Positions 17,374 through 26,111 of a DNA stretch of 64,000 nucleotides are shown here, piece by piece; position 1 is the stretch's first letter; each line of letters starts with the position of its first letter. The position numbers and the translations under genes are program-made. The DNA is from Collinsella bouchesdurhonensis (lineage in GTDB: Bacteria; Actinomycetota; Coriobacteriia; Coriobacteriales; Coriobacteriaceae): NCBI RefSeq assembly GCF_900155365.1, contig NZ_LT699739.1, positions 561,861-625,860 of the forward strand, given 5' to 3'. The notes below the pieces were generated by a model. It had not been told where the DNA came from. It saw nothing but the letters and a program-made list of their open reading frames with translations, and searched no databases.

Positions 17374-18438
17374 CTACAGCCCAAGCCTCGTGTCGATAAG
17401 ACCTGCCAGCACTTCGCCCAGCTCATGTCCGGCAACGCGCATCATCTGCGGGAAGCGACTGTAATACGTCATGCCGGGCGTAGAGTTGACCTCATTGAAC
17501 ACGACCTCGCCCTCGGGCGTGACAAACAAGTCCACACGTGCAAAACCCGAGCAGTTGAGAGCCTCATATACCGTACGCCCCACCTGACGTACGCGCTCGA
17601 GCACATCTGCAGGGAGCTCGGACGGGCAGCGGAGCTCGGTATTGGCACCCGGGTCTTTTTCCAGGTGGATGCGGAAGAAGCCATCGCCATGAACGACAAT
17701 CTCGTCCACCTCGCCCATGCGTACGCCATGGACAGCATCACCTACGACAGCACAACCGACCTCGACACCGGTGATATTCTCCTCAACGGCAACCTTCTCA
17801 TCGAGCGCGAAAGCAGCGTCGAGCGCTTCACGATACTCATCTGCATCGTTCGCCTTGGAGACGCCGATCGAGCTGCCGCCACGAGCGGGCTTCACGAAGA
17901 CGGGGTATCCGCCGCACTTCTCCACTACGGCAGCCTCGTCCTCGGCAGTAGCGCCGCGGTAGAGCACTTCGCACTTCGGCGAGCGCACGCCGGCCGCCGC
18001 AGCAAGGCGATGGCTCGCATCCTTATCCATGCACACAGCGCTCGCAAGCACGCCACAGCCCACGTAGGGGACGCCGCAAACCTCAAGCGCGCCCTGAACG
18101 GTGCCGTCCTCGCCGCCCTGACCATGCAAGACAGGAAGGGCAACATCGACCTCGAGCTCGCGAAACTCGCCGTCGACAAGCTCGAGAAAGCCGCCGCGGG
18201 CATCGGGTGCGCTGCCAGGGATCAGCACTACGGGAGCGCAATCATGCTCCTCCCAGGCACCTGTCACCACATCGGCAAGATCGCCCGTGTAATGGAACCA
18301 GGAACCGTTGCGATCGATGCCGATCAGCACCGGGCAGAAGCGCTTGGAATCGAGCGCGGCGATAACGTTATCGGCAGACTTAAGGGAGATATCGTGCTCG
18401 GTGGAGATGCCTCCGAACAGGATGGCGACGTTGATCAT
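17374..18438 (-). CDS. ddl: D-alanine--D-alanine ligase
   Basis: ATP-grasp ligase (354 aa) that makes the D-Ala-D-Ala dipeptide for peptidoglycan. Motifs are ILFGGISTEHDISLKSA at the N-terminus, LHGQGGEDGTVQG, PVFVKPARGGSSIGVSK for ATP binding, and the metal-binding Asp and Asn at ARVDLF and VVFNEVNSTPGM. I see no reason to prefer a D-Ala-D-Lac type, but subtype assignment needs structure-guided comparison. ATG 18438 was chosen; it fits the family start and has GAGAGAGGAC upstream. The gene is divergent from the protease gene at 18580. Confidence 0.94.
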   Translation of the reverse strand: MINVAILFGGISTEHDISLKSADNVIAALDSKRFCPVLIGIDRNGSWFHYTGDLADVVTGAWEEHDCAPVVLIPGSAPDARGGFLELVDGEFRELEVDVALPVLHGQGGEDGTVQGALEVCGVPYVGCGVLASAVCMDKDASHRLAAAAGVRSPKCEVLYRGATAEDEAAVVEKCGGYPVFVKPARGGSSIGVSKANDADEYREALDAAFALDEKVAVEENITGVEVGCAVVGDAVHGVRMGEVDEIVVHGDGFFRIHLEKDPGANTELRCPSELPADVLERVRQVGRTVYEALNCSGFARVDLFVTPEGEVVFNEVNSTPGMTYYSRFPQMMRVAGHELGEVLAGLIDTRLGL

Positions 18439-18579
18439 GGGGATTGTCCTCTCTCGCAGCGACGCCCGTGGGCGTGCTTGTTCACGAGGCCCTATTATAA
18501 GCATCGTTGCCAAAGATGGCGCATCGTCTCATAAACGCTAGAATGACAGACGCTTATGAACCGGCTGAAAGGAGAGGGC

Positions 18580-19272
18580 GTGAAGCCTAGCTCGCATTGC
18601 GTTCATCACGACGGGCGCGATGTGCCCGTTCTTGTTGAGCGCAAGCGCGTCAAGAACTTCAACCTGCATGTCCGTGCCGACGCAAGCGTCTTTTGCAGCG
18701 TCCCAAACGCAGCGAACAGCAAGCAAATCGATGACTTTCTCACCCGGCATGCGTCCTGGATTGTGCAGCACGTCGTGCGCGCCGAGCAGGCAGCGTACAC
18801 GCAACCACGGCACGACGAACCAACCTGCGACGGTCTCATCCCCCTCTGGGGCGAACTTATAGACGCGGCTGAGGCCATTCCCAACGCAGCTACGCTCCAA
18901 CAGCTCTATCGCTTGGAGTTGGAAAAGGCGCTGCCACGTATCGTAGGGCGTATCGAGGCAACCATGGGCATACACGCCGAGCGATGGAGCCTCCGGACCA
19001 TGAAGTCGCGTTGGGGCTCGTGCACGCCTGCGCGCAAGACGATCCGTATCAATACGCAGCTCGCCGCCTACCAGCCCCTCTGCCTGGAGATGGTCGTCAC
19101 CCATGAGCTCGTGCACCTGATGGAGCCCAGCCATAACGCCCGGTTCCACGCCCTGCTCGACACCTATTGCCCCAGCAATCGAGAGGCTTCGCGTATCCTC
19201 AGGAAATCCCCGCTCGAAGCCGCAAACATGACGCGGGGCGCCGAGCTCAATTGCTGCAGCGCCCCGCGGTAG
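18580..19272 (+). CDS. YgjP-like M48-type zinc metalloprotease
   Basis: A 230-residue YgjP-like (DUF45) metalloprotease-fold protein. The zinc motif is VVTHELVHLMEPSHNARFH, an HExxH followed by a third His. WSLRTMKSRWGSCTP before it is the family's conserved R-x-WGSC block. I chose GTG 18580 because GGAGAG precedes it by five bases; an in-frame ATG at 18556 has no ribosome binding site. Close relatives are poorly characterised. It converges with the next gene over only 24 bases. Confidence 0.85.
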   Translation: MKPSSHCVHHDGRDVPVLVERKRVKNFNLHVRADASVFCSVPNAANSKQIDDFLTRHASWIVQHVVRAEQAAYTQPRHDEPTCDGLIPLWGELIDAAEAIPNAATLQQLYRLELEKALPRIVGRIEATMGIHAERWSLRTMKSRWGSCTPARKTIRINTQLAAYQPLCLEMVVTHELVHLMEPSHNARFHALLDTYCPSNREASRILRKSPLEAANMTRGAELNCCSAPR

Positions 19273-19296
19273 GTAACCTGTTTTACTCAGTATATC

Positions 19297-20838
19297 CTAT
19301 CGATAGAAATTCAAGTAGTTGTAGACAAACGCATCCTCAGTCTTCTCGAAGTCGGAAAGATCGGTGTAGACGCCGTAGTAAGCGCCCTCCTCCGACACCT
19401 CGACCTCCATCACGGTTTCAGCGGCCGCATAGCCGTCCTCGCTTAAAACGTTCTCGTTCACAGCGTCGGCGTCTGCAAAGAGCGCAAGCTCCCCCTCTTC
19501 GGTCGGATTGAAGTAGACGTCAAAATGGATTAATACGGGCCTGCCGGTACTGGTCTTGGCACCATAATCTTCGAATCGGAACCAATAGTAATCGTCGCCG
19601 GCGTCCATGATCTGAACGGAATCAAGCGTAGCGGTAACCGAGCAGTCCTCTGAACCGTTATCGAGATTGAGGCTGCACTCCATGTAAAGCTTCACCGTCG
19701 CCGTATGGCGATTGTTGTCCCAATTGGAGATCTCGATGTAATCGTCATCGCTATAGTACTTGCCGGCGATATTCCACTTGTTCTGCTCGCCCGTTGTGTT
19801 CGAGCTATCAAGCTCCCACTTCTTGCCCGTAAAGACATATCTCTTCGCAACCTCGGTACCGCCGGTAACCCAGCAACCGGTGGTCACAACAGAGCAGCTC
19901 TTCTTATCGGACGAAAGCTTGCTGTCAAGCGCGGCTCCACCGTTGTCATCGTCGCGCGTAACACCGCAACGCGGCGTGGTGGTCTGATCTTCTAGCTCGA
20001 AGCGAACGGAAGAAATGTCGTTGTCGCTATCGATATGAGCGCTGACCGCAAACGTCGCCTCGGAAACAAAGAATCGATTCTGAATAGTTGCCTCGGCAGT
20101 CGCGGTAACGTGGCCGTTTTCTTCCGTAATGTCCGACACCTCGACGTCTTTGACGCGATACTTGGCCTCCTCGACATACTCGTTGGAAGCAAAGCCCTCG
20201 AAGGATTCTCCGTACTCCTCTTCCAGCAGCTCCTCAATCTGAGGGGTGACGTCTTCAGCCAGCTTGCCAGAGCCGCCATTGCCCAGCAGGAAGAACCCAC
20301 CAACGACAAGAGCGATAACGACAACGGCGGCAGCGATGATAATGGGTAGCTTTGTGTTCTTCTTAGGCGAGGGCGTCGCGACCTGAGACGAGAAGTCGGG
20401 TGCCTGAGCAGGTTGGAAATCGGGCACCGTCTCGGCTGCAGGCTGAGAGTCGGCGGCAGGATCATACGACGGCTCCGGCATGGGGGCCGGCGTAGGCTCC
20501 GGTATGGGCTCGGGGTCATGCCCGGACACGGGCTCGGGAATCGTCATGGGTTCTGTTGCCGCAACAGGCTCGGGCTCAGAATCAAACCCGGATACGGCCT
20601 CCGGGATCGACATGGGCTCAGTCTCTAACACCGGCTCCGGCACCGTTTGGAAAGCAGCCGCAGAATCCGAAGCAAGTTCGGGAATTGATGCTAACTCAGG
20701 CATCGGCGCGGATTCGGGCGCAACGTCGGCAGACGACTGCGCCTCCGGCTCGGGAGCAGGGCCGGCGACAGGAGCGCCGCAGCTTGTGCAGAATTTGGTA
20801 CCTTCGTTCAGCTGCGCCCCGCAGTTGGTGCAAAACAT
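19297..20838 (-). CDS. Zinc-ribbon membrane protein with repetitive Pro/Glu linker
   Basis: A 513-residue protein with four parts. At 1-25 there is a double zinc knuckle (CTNCG and CTSCG). About 30-160 is Pro/Glu/Ala-rich with an imperfect tandem repeat (EPMSIPEAVSG, then EPMTIPEPVSG). A membrane helix is at about 168-190 (LPIIIAAAVVVIALVVGGFF). The rest is a soluble, acidic, mostly beta-like region with Cys residues. With the zinc ribbon cytosolic, the C-terminal part would be outside the cell. ATG 20838 starts directly at the zinc ribbon. Function is not known. Confidence 0.75.
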   Translation of the reverse strand: MFCTNCGAQLNEGTKFCTSCGAPVAGPAPEPEAQSSADVAPESAPMPELASIPELASDSAAAFQTVPEPVLETEPMSIPEAVSGFDSEPEPVAATEPMTIPEPVSGHDPEPIPEPTPAPMPEPSYDPAADSQPAAETVPDFQPAQAPDFSSQVATPSPKKNTKLPIIIAAAVVVIALVVGGFFLLGNGGSGKLAEDVTPQIEELLEEEYGESFEGFASNEYVEEAKYRVKDVEVSDITEENGHVTATAEATIQNRFFVSEATFAVSAHIDSDNDISSVRFELEDQTTTPRCGVTRDDDNGGAALDSKLSSDKKSCSVVTTGCWVTGGTEVAKRYVFTGKKWELDSSNTTGEQNKWNIAGKYYSDDDYIEISNWDNNRHTATVKLYMECSLNLDNGSEDCSVTATLDSVQIMDAGDDYYWFRFEDYGAKTSTGRPVLIHFDVYFNPTEEGELALFADADAVNENVLSEDGYAAAETVMEVEVSEEGAYYGVYTDLSDFEKTEDAFVYNYLNFYR

Positions 20839-21004
20839 GGCATACCCCCATATCATAATCGGGTCTTGCCGTGATTATCACATACGCGCCGCTGCTGCCC
20901 TGCTCCAACTCTACAGGTGCAAAGGTATAATCGGCATGCGTCGAACGGCAAACCCCTGCACACCGAATGATGCACAGGAGTTTCAAACACATGCCTCAAC
21001 TTCG

Positions 21005-21493
21005 TTAGCGCAAGCGCTCAATTTCCACGCCGCAAGAGACAAGCGGCAGGCCTACGGGCGCCCAGGGCTTTTCGATCTTCACACGCACACCCAGGAGCAA
21101 CGGATAACGTGCGAGCAAGGTCTGTGCCACACCTTCTGCCGCCGCCTCGATAAGCTTGAACGTATGCCCTCGCATATAGCTGTCCACATCGTGGCAGACA
21201 GCGCCATAATCGACTGACGTATTCAGGTCGTCGCTCTCCCCCGCCGCATGCAGGTCGGCGTAGAGCACCAGCGAAACGACAAATTTCTGCCCCAGGGTAT
21301 TTTCCTCGGGGTACACGCCGTGATTGGCAAAAACCTCAAGACCGTCAATCAGAATGCGATCGGCATGAGAAATCTGATCGGAGGTCGCGCGAACGATCGA
21401 GGTTCGCGTCGCCGGGACATTCGCGCCGTCACGGCGCGCAAGCTTTGCCCCCTCAATCGGCGTTGTGCTATCGGGCAATTTCTTGCTACTCAT
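21005..21493 (-). CDS. folB: Dihydroneopterin aldolase
   Basis: A 162-residue FolB protein, which converts 7,8-dihydroneopterin to hydroxymethyl-dihydropterin in folate synthesis. After a 40-residue N-terminal extension the domain starts IDGLEVFANHGVYPEE. TSVDYGAVCHDV and TFKLIEAAAEGVAQTLL are the conserved pterin-site and catalytic helices, and VKIEKPWAP closes the fold. ATG 21493 follows GGAGG. It is the last gene of the folE-HD-folB operon and lies 32 bases behind the HD gene. The extension is unusual and may contain a later true start. Confidence 0.92.
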   Translation of the reverse strand: MSSKKLPDSTTPIEGAKLARRDGANVPATRTSIVRATSDQISHADRILIDGLEVFANHGVYPEENTLGQKFVVSLVLYADLHAAGESDDLNTSVDYGAVCHDVDSYMRGHTFKLIEAAAEGVAQTLLARYPLLLGVRVKIEKPWAPVGLPLVSCGVEIERLR

Positions 21494-21525
21494 GCGAATC
21501 ACTCCTCCAATGCGGTTCGCATCGG

Positions 21526-22056
21526 CTAGACACGCACCGCCATGTTTTTCTTCTCTTCCGGCCAATAGCAGGTAGCACAAGCGGAGCACGCGAAGCAAGG
21601 ACGTGACCGATGGTCGGCCTCGGCAATCACGCAGGCCAAACGACTTGACAGAGAGGAAAGCTCGCACGATACCGCATCGACGCCGTCGGCACGGTGGCCT
21701 CGCGCCGCTTTGACGATTGCCTCCGCCTCGGCGGAAGAGAATCTCTGTTCAGCCACTACCGTACCCAAAATCCGGCGCGCTATCTCGACGCCCGCCACAT
21801 CATGGGAAATGCCCTTGGAATATTCAGCCGCGCGACCGATGTCATGTAAAAGCGCTGCAGCGTAGACAACGTCCCGCGCGAGGCCAAAGCCGCCTTCGAG
21901 GTTGATAATCCACGCCGTACGCGCCACATCCAACAGGTGGGACAAACCGTGCCTGCAGTAGACGCGCTGCGTCTCCGCCGCTTCGATGGCAGCCAGGTTT
22001 TCTTGAAATAAGGGGTTTGCCCAAATTGCGTCGACACGCGGCATACTCGCAAGCAA
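21526..22056 (-). CDS. HD-domain phosphohydrolase within the folate operon
   Basis: A 176-residue HD-superfamily protein. The metal ligands are likely His in YCRHGLSHLLDV, His-Asp in ALLHDIGRA, and further His residues in SHDVAG and ARGHRADG. After the HD domain there is a Cys cluster (CFACSACATCYW). Start: TTG 22056 directly behind the folE stop has GGAG eight bases upstream; ATG 22044 is the alternative. It lies between folE and folB, so it may be the missing enzyme that dephosphorylates dihydroneopterin triphosphate. That role is inferred from position only. Confidence 0.78.
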   Translation of the reverse strand: MLASMPRVDAIWANPLFQENLAAIEAAETQRVYCRHGLSHLLDVARTAWIINLEGGFGLARDVVYAAALLHDIGRAAEYSKGISHDVAGVEIARRILGTVVAEQRFSSAEAEAIVKAARGHRADGVDAVSCELSSLSSRLACVIAEADHRSRPCFACSACATCYWPEEKKNMAVRV

Positions 22057-22058
22057 CG

Positions 22059-22616
22059 TTAGCGCTCCAGCATGCGGAAGAAACGCTCCTCAAGGGCGGG
22101 ATTACTCTCAAAACAACCGCGTCGCGCAAGCGTCACCGTGGTAGTGCCGGGCTTCTGCACGCCACGCATGGTCATACACATATGCTCCGCTTCGATAAGG
22201 ACGATCGCACCCTCGGGAGCCAAATGCTCCATCAGCGCATCGGCAATCTGCGCGGTAAGCTGCTCTTGCAGTTGTAAACGACGCGCATAGACCTCGACCG
22301 TGCGCGCAAGCTTCGACAGCCCCGCCACGCGACCGCGCGGTATATAGCCAATGGCCACACGACCATAAAAGGGAAGCATGTGATGCTCGCACATGGAGTA
22401 AAACGTGATGTCGCGCTCGATCACCAGATCGTTCGAATTCACCGCAAAGGTGCGACTCAAATGCTCGGAGGCGTCCGACTCCATTCCGCCGGCAAGCTTC
22501 TCCCACATGCGCGCCACGCGATCGGGGGTTTCCACGAGACCCTCGCGCGTTGGATCTTCACCGATCCCCTCGAGCAGCAAACGAATCGCTTCTTTTACCT
22601 TTTCCGAATCGACCAT
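22059..22616 (-). CDS. folE: GTP cyclohydrolase I
   Basis: A 185-residue type I GTP cyclohydrolase, the first enzyme of folate synthesis, converting GTP to dihydroneopterin triphosphate. Signature motifs are [14 protein letters not shown] (zinc Cys and His), [14 protein letters not shown], and [13 protein letters not shown] with the second zinc Cys. The length is normal for the bacterial enzyme. ATG 22616 lies 10 bases after the nrdG stop in the transcription direction, so nrdG, folE, the HD gene and folB may share a message. Confidence 0.96.
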   Translation of the reverse strand: MVDSEKVKEAIRLLLEGIGEDPTREGLVETPDRVARMWEKLAGGMESDASEHLSRTFAVNSNDLVIERDITFYSMCEHHMLPFYGRVAIGYIPRGRVAGLSKLARTVEVYARRLQLQEQLTAQIADALMEHLAPEGAIVLIEAEHMCMTMRGVQKPGTTTVTLARRGCFESNPALEERFFRMLER

Positions 22617-22627
22617 GGGGGCCTTTC

Positions 22628-23212
22628 CTACTTCATTGTATGGGTGCTGTACACCGCTTCGTCATGCCAGAGCTCAACCGCATCTGCAAGGCTCACGCCC
22701 TCGGAGGCGGCACGGGCACGCGTCGCGTTCATGTCGATGATACGTTGATTGGACGATCCGCGAAAGCGCAGCGAGATGTCATGCAAATCCTGCACGAAAG
22801 GACCGTCAACCAAGATATCGATACAGGCGAGAAGGCGATCCGTAACGTCGGTGCGATGCGCCCCGCCCGGCATGAGCGCATCGAGCGTGTCGCCCGTATA
22901 GCACCAGATGGTCTTACCCGATTCTACAGGGTACGCTGCGCGCACGCGCTCGACAAAGTCCACGAGGCCCATTTGGTTTTCCGGCTCCATCGGCTCGCCG
23001 CCTAGCAGGGTAAGGCCGTCGCAAAACGGATGATCGATGCTTGCGATGATCTGATCGGCAACCCCAGGCGTAAACGGGTCACCGGCAGCAAAATCCCATG
23101 CCACGGCATTAAAGCAATTCTTGCAGCCGCGGCGGCACCCGCTGACGAACAGCGTAGTACGGACCCCCTCGCCATTAGCGATATCAAAGTATTTGATAGC
23201 CGAGTAATTCAC
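22628..23212 (-). CDS. nrdG: Anaerobic ribonucleotide reductase activating protein
   Basis: A 194-residue radical-SAM activase that places the glycyl radical on NrdD. The [4Fe-4S] motif is CRRGCKNC (C-x3-C-x2-C), and LLGGEPM is the SAM-binding GGE region. GTG 23212 is chosen: AGGGGAGG stands four bases before it and the protein then starts with [17 protein letters not shown], as in the family. It follows nrdD on the same strand after about 130 bases. Readthrough into folE is likely. Confidence 0.94.
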   Translation of the reverse strand: MNYSAIKYFDIANGEGVRTTLFVSGCRRGCKNCFNAVAWDFAAGDPFTPGVADQIIASIDHPFCDGLTLLGGEPMEPENQMGLVDFVERVRAAYPVESGKTIWCYTGDTLDALMPGGAHRTDVTDRLLACIDILVDGPFVQDLHDISLRFRGSSNQRIIDMNATRARAASEGVSLADAVELWHDEAVYSTHTMK

Positions 23213-23342
23213 ACTGCCTCCCCTAAAAAACGGCGTCCACCCTATGTTCATCGACCAAACATCCTGCAGATGAAAGAATGGGGCCGCAAAAACAGCCCCA
23301 TCAATTCTTGCAGGCAGAAAGACCGCACCTCAGCGCAATCTT

Positions 23343-25565
23343 TTATAGGTGCAAAACGCGGTCGCGAATCTCCTCGGTGCGGCCCTGGTTCCAAAACTGC
23401 GTACCGATATAGCCGCAGGTACGACGCGCCACGTTCATCTTTTCCTGGTCGCGATTACCGCAGTGGGGGCACTCCCACACCAGCTTGCCATCGTCTTCCA
23501 CAATCTTGATCTCGCCGTCGTAGCCACATACCTGGCAATAGTCGCTCTTGGTGTTGAGCTCGGCGTACATGATGTTGTCGTAGATGTACTGCATCACGCG
23601 GATAACGGCCTTGAGGTTATCCTGCATGTTGGGAACCTCGACGTAAGAGATGGCGCCACCAGGGCTCAGACGCTGGAACTGGCTCTCGAACTTGAGCTTG
23701 TCAAAAGCGTCAATCTGCTCGGACACGTGCACGTGATAGCTGTTGGTGATGTAGCCCTTGTCGGTCACACCGGGCACGATGCCAAAGCGGCGCTGCAACG
23801 ACTTGGCAAATTTGTACGTCGTGGACTCGAGCGGCGTGCCGTAAAGCGAAAAGTCGATGTTGCTCTCGGCCTTCCATTCGTTGCACTTGTCGTTCATGTG
23901 CTGCATGACCTGCATCGCAAAGGGCGTACCCTCCGACTCTGTATGGCTGTGGCCGGTCATGTACTTGACGCATTCGTACAGGCCCGCATAGCCAAGCGAG
24001 ATGGTCGAATACCCGCCATACAGCAGCTTGTCGATGGTCTCGCCCTTCTTCAGACGCGCAAGGGCACCGTACTGCCACAAAATCGGAGCGGCGTCGGACA
24101 GCGTGCCCTTCAGGCGATCGTGACGGCACATAAGCGCCTTGTGGCACAGCTCCAAGCGCTCGTCAAAGATCTCCCAGAACTTGTCCATGTCCTGATGCGA
24201 CGAGAGCGCCACGTCGGGGAGATTGATGGTGACAACGCCTTGGTTAAAGCGGCCGTAGTACTTGGGCTTACCCGGCTCCCAGTTGCCGGCATTCGCCACG
24301 TTGTCATAGCCGTTGCCAGAGCGATCGGGAGTCAAGAAGCTGCGGCAGCCCATGCAGGTGTAGCAGTCGCCGTTGCCCTCGGCCTCGCCCAAAGATAGCT
24401 TGTACTCGCGCATCTTCTTCTCAGAGATGTAATCGGGCACCATACGCTTGGCGGTACACTTGGCCGCAAGCTGCGTGAGGTAGAAGAACGGAGAATCCTC
24501 GGCTACGTTGTCGTCCTCGAGCACGTAGATGAGCTTGGGGAACGCCGGGGTGATCCATACGCCCGCCTCGTTCTTCACGCCCTCATAACGTTGGCGCAAG
24601 GTCTCCTCGACAATCATGGCGAGGTCATGCTTCTCGGACTCGGAACGAGCCTCGTTGAGATACATGAACACGGTGACAAACGGGGCCTGACCGTTGGTGG
24701 TCATAAGAGTTACAACCTGGTACTGGATGGTCTGAACGCCACGACGAATCTCGTCGCGCAGACGCTCCTCCACAACCTCATGCACCTTCTCCTCGGGAGC
24801 GCTCACGCCAAGCTCTTCGAGCTCGCGAGCCACCTCACGACGGATCTTTTGGCGGCTCACCTCGACGAAAGGCGCCAGATGCGTCAGCGAGATGGACTGT
24901 CCGCCATACTGAGACGACGCAACCTGAGCGATGATCTGCGTGGCGATGTTGCATGCCGTCGAGAAACTATGCGGCTTCTCGATAAGCGTACCCGAGATAA
25001 CCGTGCCGTTCTGCAGCATGTCCTCAAGGTTCACCAGGTCGCAGTTGTGCATATGCTGAGCAAAGTAATCCGAGTCGTGGAAGTGGATGATGCCCTCGTT
25101 ATGAGCGGCCACGACATCGGCAGGCAGCAAGACGCGCTGGGCCAGATCCTTGGAAACCTCGCCAGCCATGTAGTCGCGCTGAACAGAATTGACGGTGGGG
25201 TTCTTGTTGGAGTTCTCCTGCTTGACCTCTTCGTTGTTGCACTCGATGAGCGAGAGAATCTTGTCGTCGGTAGTGTTCTTGGTACGCTTGAGACTCTGCA
25301 CATAGCGGTAGATGATGTAGCGGCGAGCCACCTCGTAGCGGTCGAGACGCATAATCTCATCCTCGACCATATCCTGAATCTCTTCGACAGAAACGGTGTG
25401 GCCGGCGTTCTCGCAGGCATCGGCAACGTTTTGCGCGGCATAGACAACCTGGCGCTCGGTCAAGCGATCGGCCTCCTTGACCTCACGGTTCGCCGCTCGA
25501 ATCGCGCTGCTGATCTTCTCGATGTCAAACGTAACTTCCACTCCGCTGCGCTTGATGATCTTCAT
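23343..25565 (-). CDS. nrdD: Anaerobic (class III) ribonucleoside-triphosphate reductase
   Basis: A 740-residue oxygen-sensitive reductase making deoxynucleotides during anaerobic growth. An ATP-cone (about 1-95, starting MKIIKRSGVEVTFDIEKI) gives allosteric control. The glycyl-radical site is in RRTCGYIGTQFWNQGRT near the C-terminus. Just before it are four Cys (CQVC and CPHC) for the structural zinc. The pair of NrdR boxes upstream indicates repression by NrdR. The mRNA leader would be about 210 bases. Confidence 0.97.
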   Translation of the reverse strand: MKIIKRSGVEVTFDIEKISSAIRAANREVKEADRLTERQVVYAAQNVADACENAGHTVSVEEIQDMVEDEIMRLDRYEVARRYIIYRYVQSLKRTKNTTDDKILSLIECNNEEVKQENSNKNPTVNSVQRDYMAGEVSKDLAQRVLLPADVVAAHNEGIIHFHDSDYFAQHMHNCDLVNLEDMLQNGTVISGTLIEKPHSFSTACNIATQIIAQVASSQYGGQSISLTHLAPFVEVSRQKIRREVARELEELGVSAPEEKVHEVVEERLRDEIRRGVQTIQYQVVTLMTTNGQAPFVTVFMYLNEARSESEKHDLAMIVEETLRQRYEGVKNEAGVWITPAFPKLIYVLEDDNVAEDSPFFYLTQLAAKCTAKRMVPDYISEKKMREYKLSLGEAEGNGDCYTCMGCRSFLTPDRSGNGYDNVANAGNWEPGKPKYYGRFNQGVVTINLPDVALSSHQDMDKFWEIFDERLELCHKALMCRHDRLKGTLSDAAPILWQYGALARLKKGETIDKLLYGGYSTISLGYAGLYECVKYMTGHSHTESEGTPFAMQVMQHMNDKCNEWKAESNIDFSLYGTPLESTTYKFAKSLQRRFGIVPGVTDKGYITNSYHVHVSEQIDAFDKLKFESQFQRLSPGGAISYVEVPNMQDNLKAVIRVMQYIYDNIMYAELNTKSDYCQVCGYDGEIKIVEDDGKLVWECPHCGNRDQEKMNVARRTCGYIGTQFWNQGRTEEIRDRVLHL

Positions 25566-25782
25566 GAAGCTCGTACCTCTCGTCCTCTTCTACAAGGCGC
25601 ACGAACGTCGCGGGCCTCTCCCGCCTTCCTGCGTCTTCTCTATTCGTTGAAAGACTTTACGCTCGCGTGTGGACAGATCCCGGCTTTGCCCATAGGGCGG
25701 CAAAGGAAGTGTCGCAGCGTGCTTGGCAAGCGCGAAGTCATATCTTACGGTGCGTCGATACCTATCATACGACAAGTTACTC

Positions 25783-25798
25783 ACCCTATATAATGTTT
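25783..25798 (-). promoter_or_regulatory. NrdR box 1
   Basis: The 16-base site contains ACCCTATATAATGTTT, close to the NrdR consensus ACACWATATATWGTGT. It overlaps the nrdD -10. Confidence 0.8.
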
Positions 25799-25814
25799 TC
25801 TTATTTATGGTCAA
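25787..25814 (-). promoter_or_regulatory. nrdD promoter
   Basis: On the minus strand TTGACC (25809-25814) and TATATA (25787-25792) are separated by 16 bases. Both hexamers touch the NrdR boxes. Confidence 0.7.
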
Positions 25815-25829
25815 CACTATATATTGTGT
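25814..25829 (-). promoter_or_regulatory. NrdR box 2
   Basis: ACACTATATATTGTGT is a perfect palindrome fitting the NrdR consensus. It starts 31 bases from box 1, three helical turns, the typical spacing of NrdR box pairs. Confidence 0.9.
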
Positions 25830-26043
25830 TTTAGCAGGTCAACAGCGTAAGAAAGATACCGTAAACATTTGCATTGCTTCCACGGGCCGATTTATTTCAC
25901 GCTCCGCCAACACGTGACCTGCAGTTTGGCCCTCAAGCATATTGGACATATTCCTTTTGGAAATCTTTCAAAACCTCACGAGTCCCGCGATGAACGGCGT
26001 TAAAAAAGCACTTGACCTATATGTTGTGCGTTCAGCGAGAAAA

Positions 26044-26076
26044 GGGCGCGTCAAACCGCATTGATTCGACGCGCCC
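26044..26076 (-). terminator. Terminator of the coiled-coil surface protein gene
   Basis: GGGCGCGTC (26044-26052) pairs with GACGCGCCC (26068-26076) and TTTT follows on the minus strand. Confidence 0.85.
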
Positions 26077-26111
26077 TCCAAAACGAAGGTTATGGATGCG
26101 AAAACCCGCGG

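Larger units (their letters stand above)
25566..26111. other. nrdD upstream region and terminator of the coiled-coil gene
   Basis: This stretch holds a long nrdD leader with a hairpin (CTTTGCC and GGCAAAG arms, 25684-25705, minus strand), the NrdR boxes and promoter at 25783-25829, and an AT-rich section. A terminator lies at 26044-26076. I see no gene in it. Confidence 0.65.
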
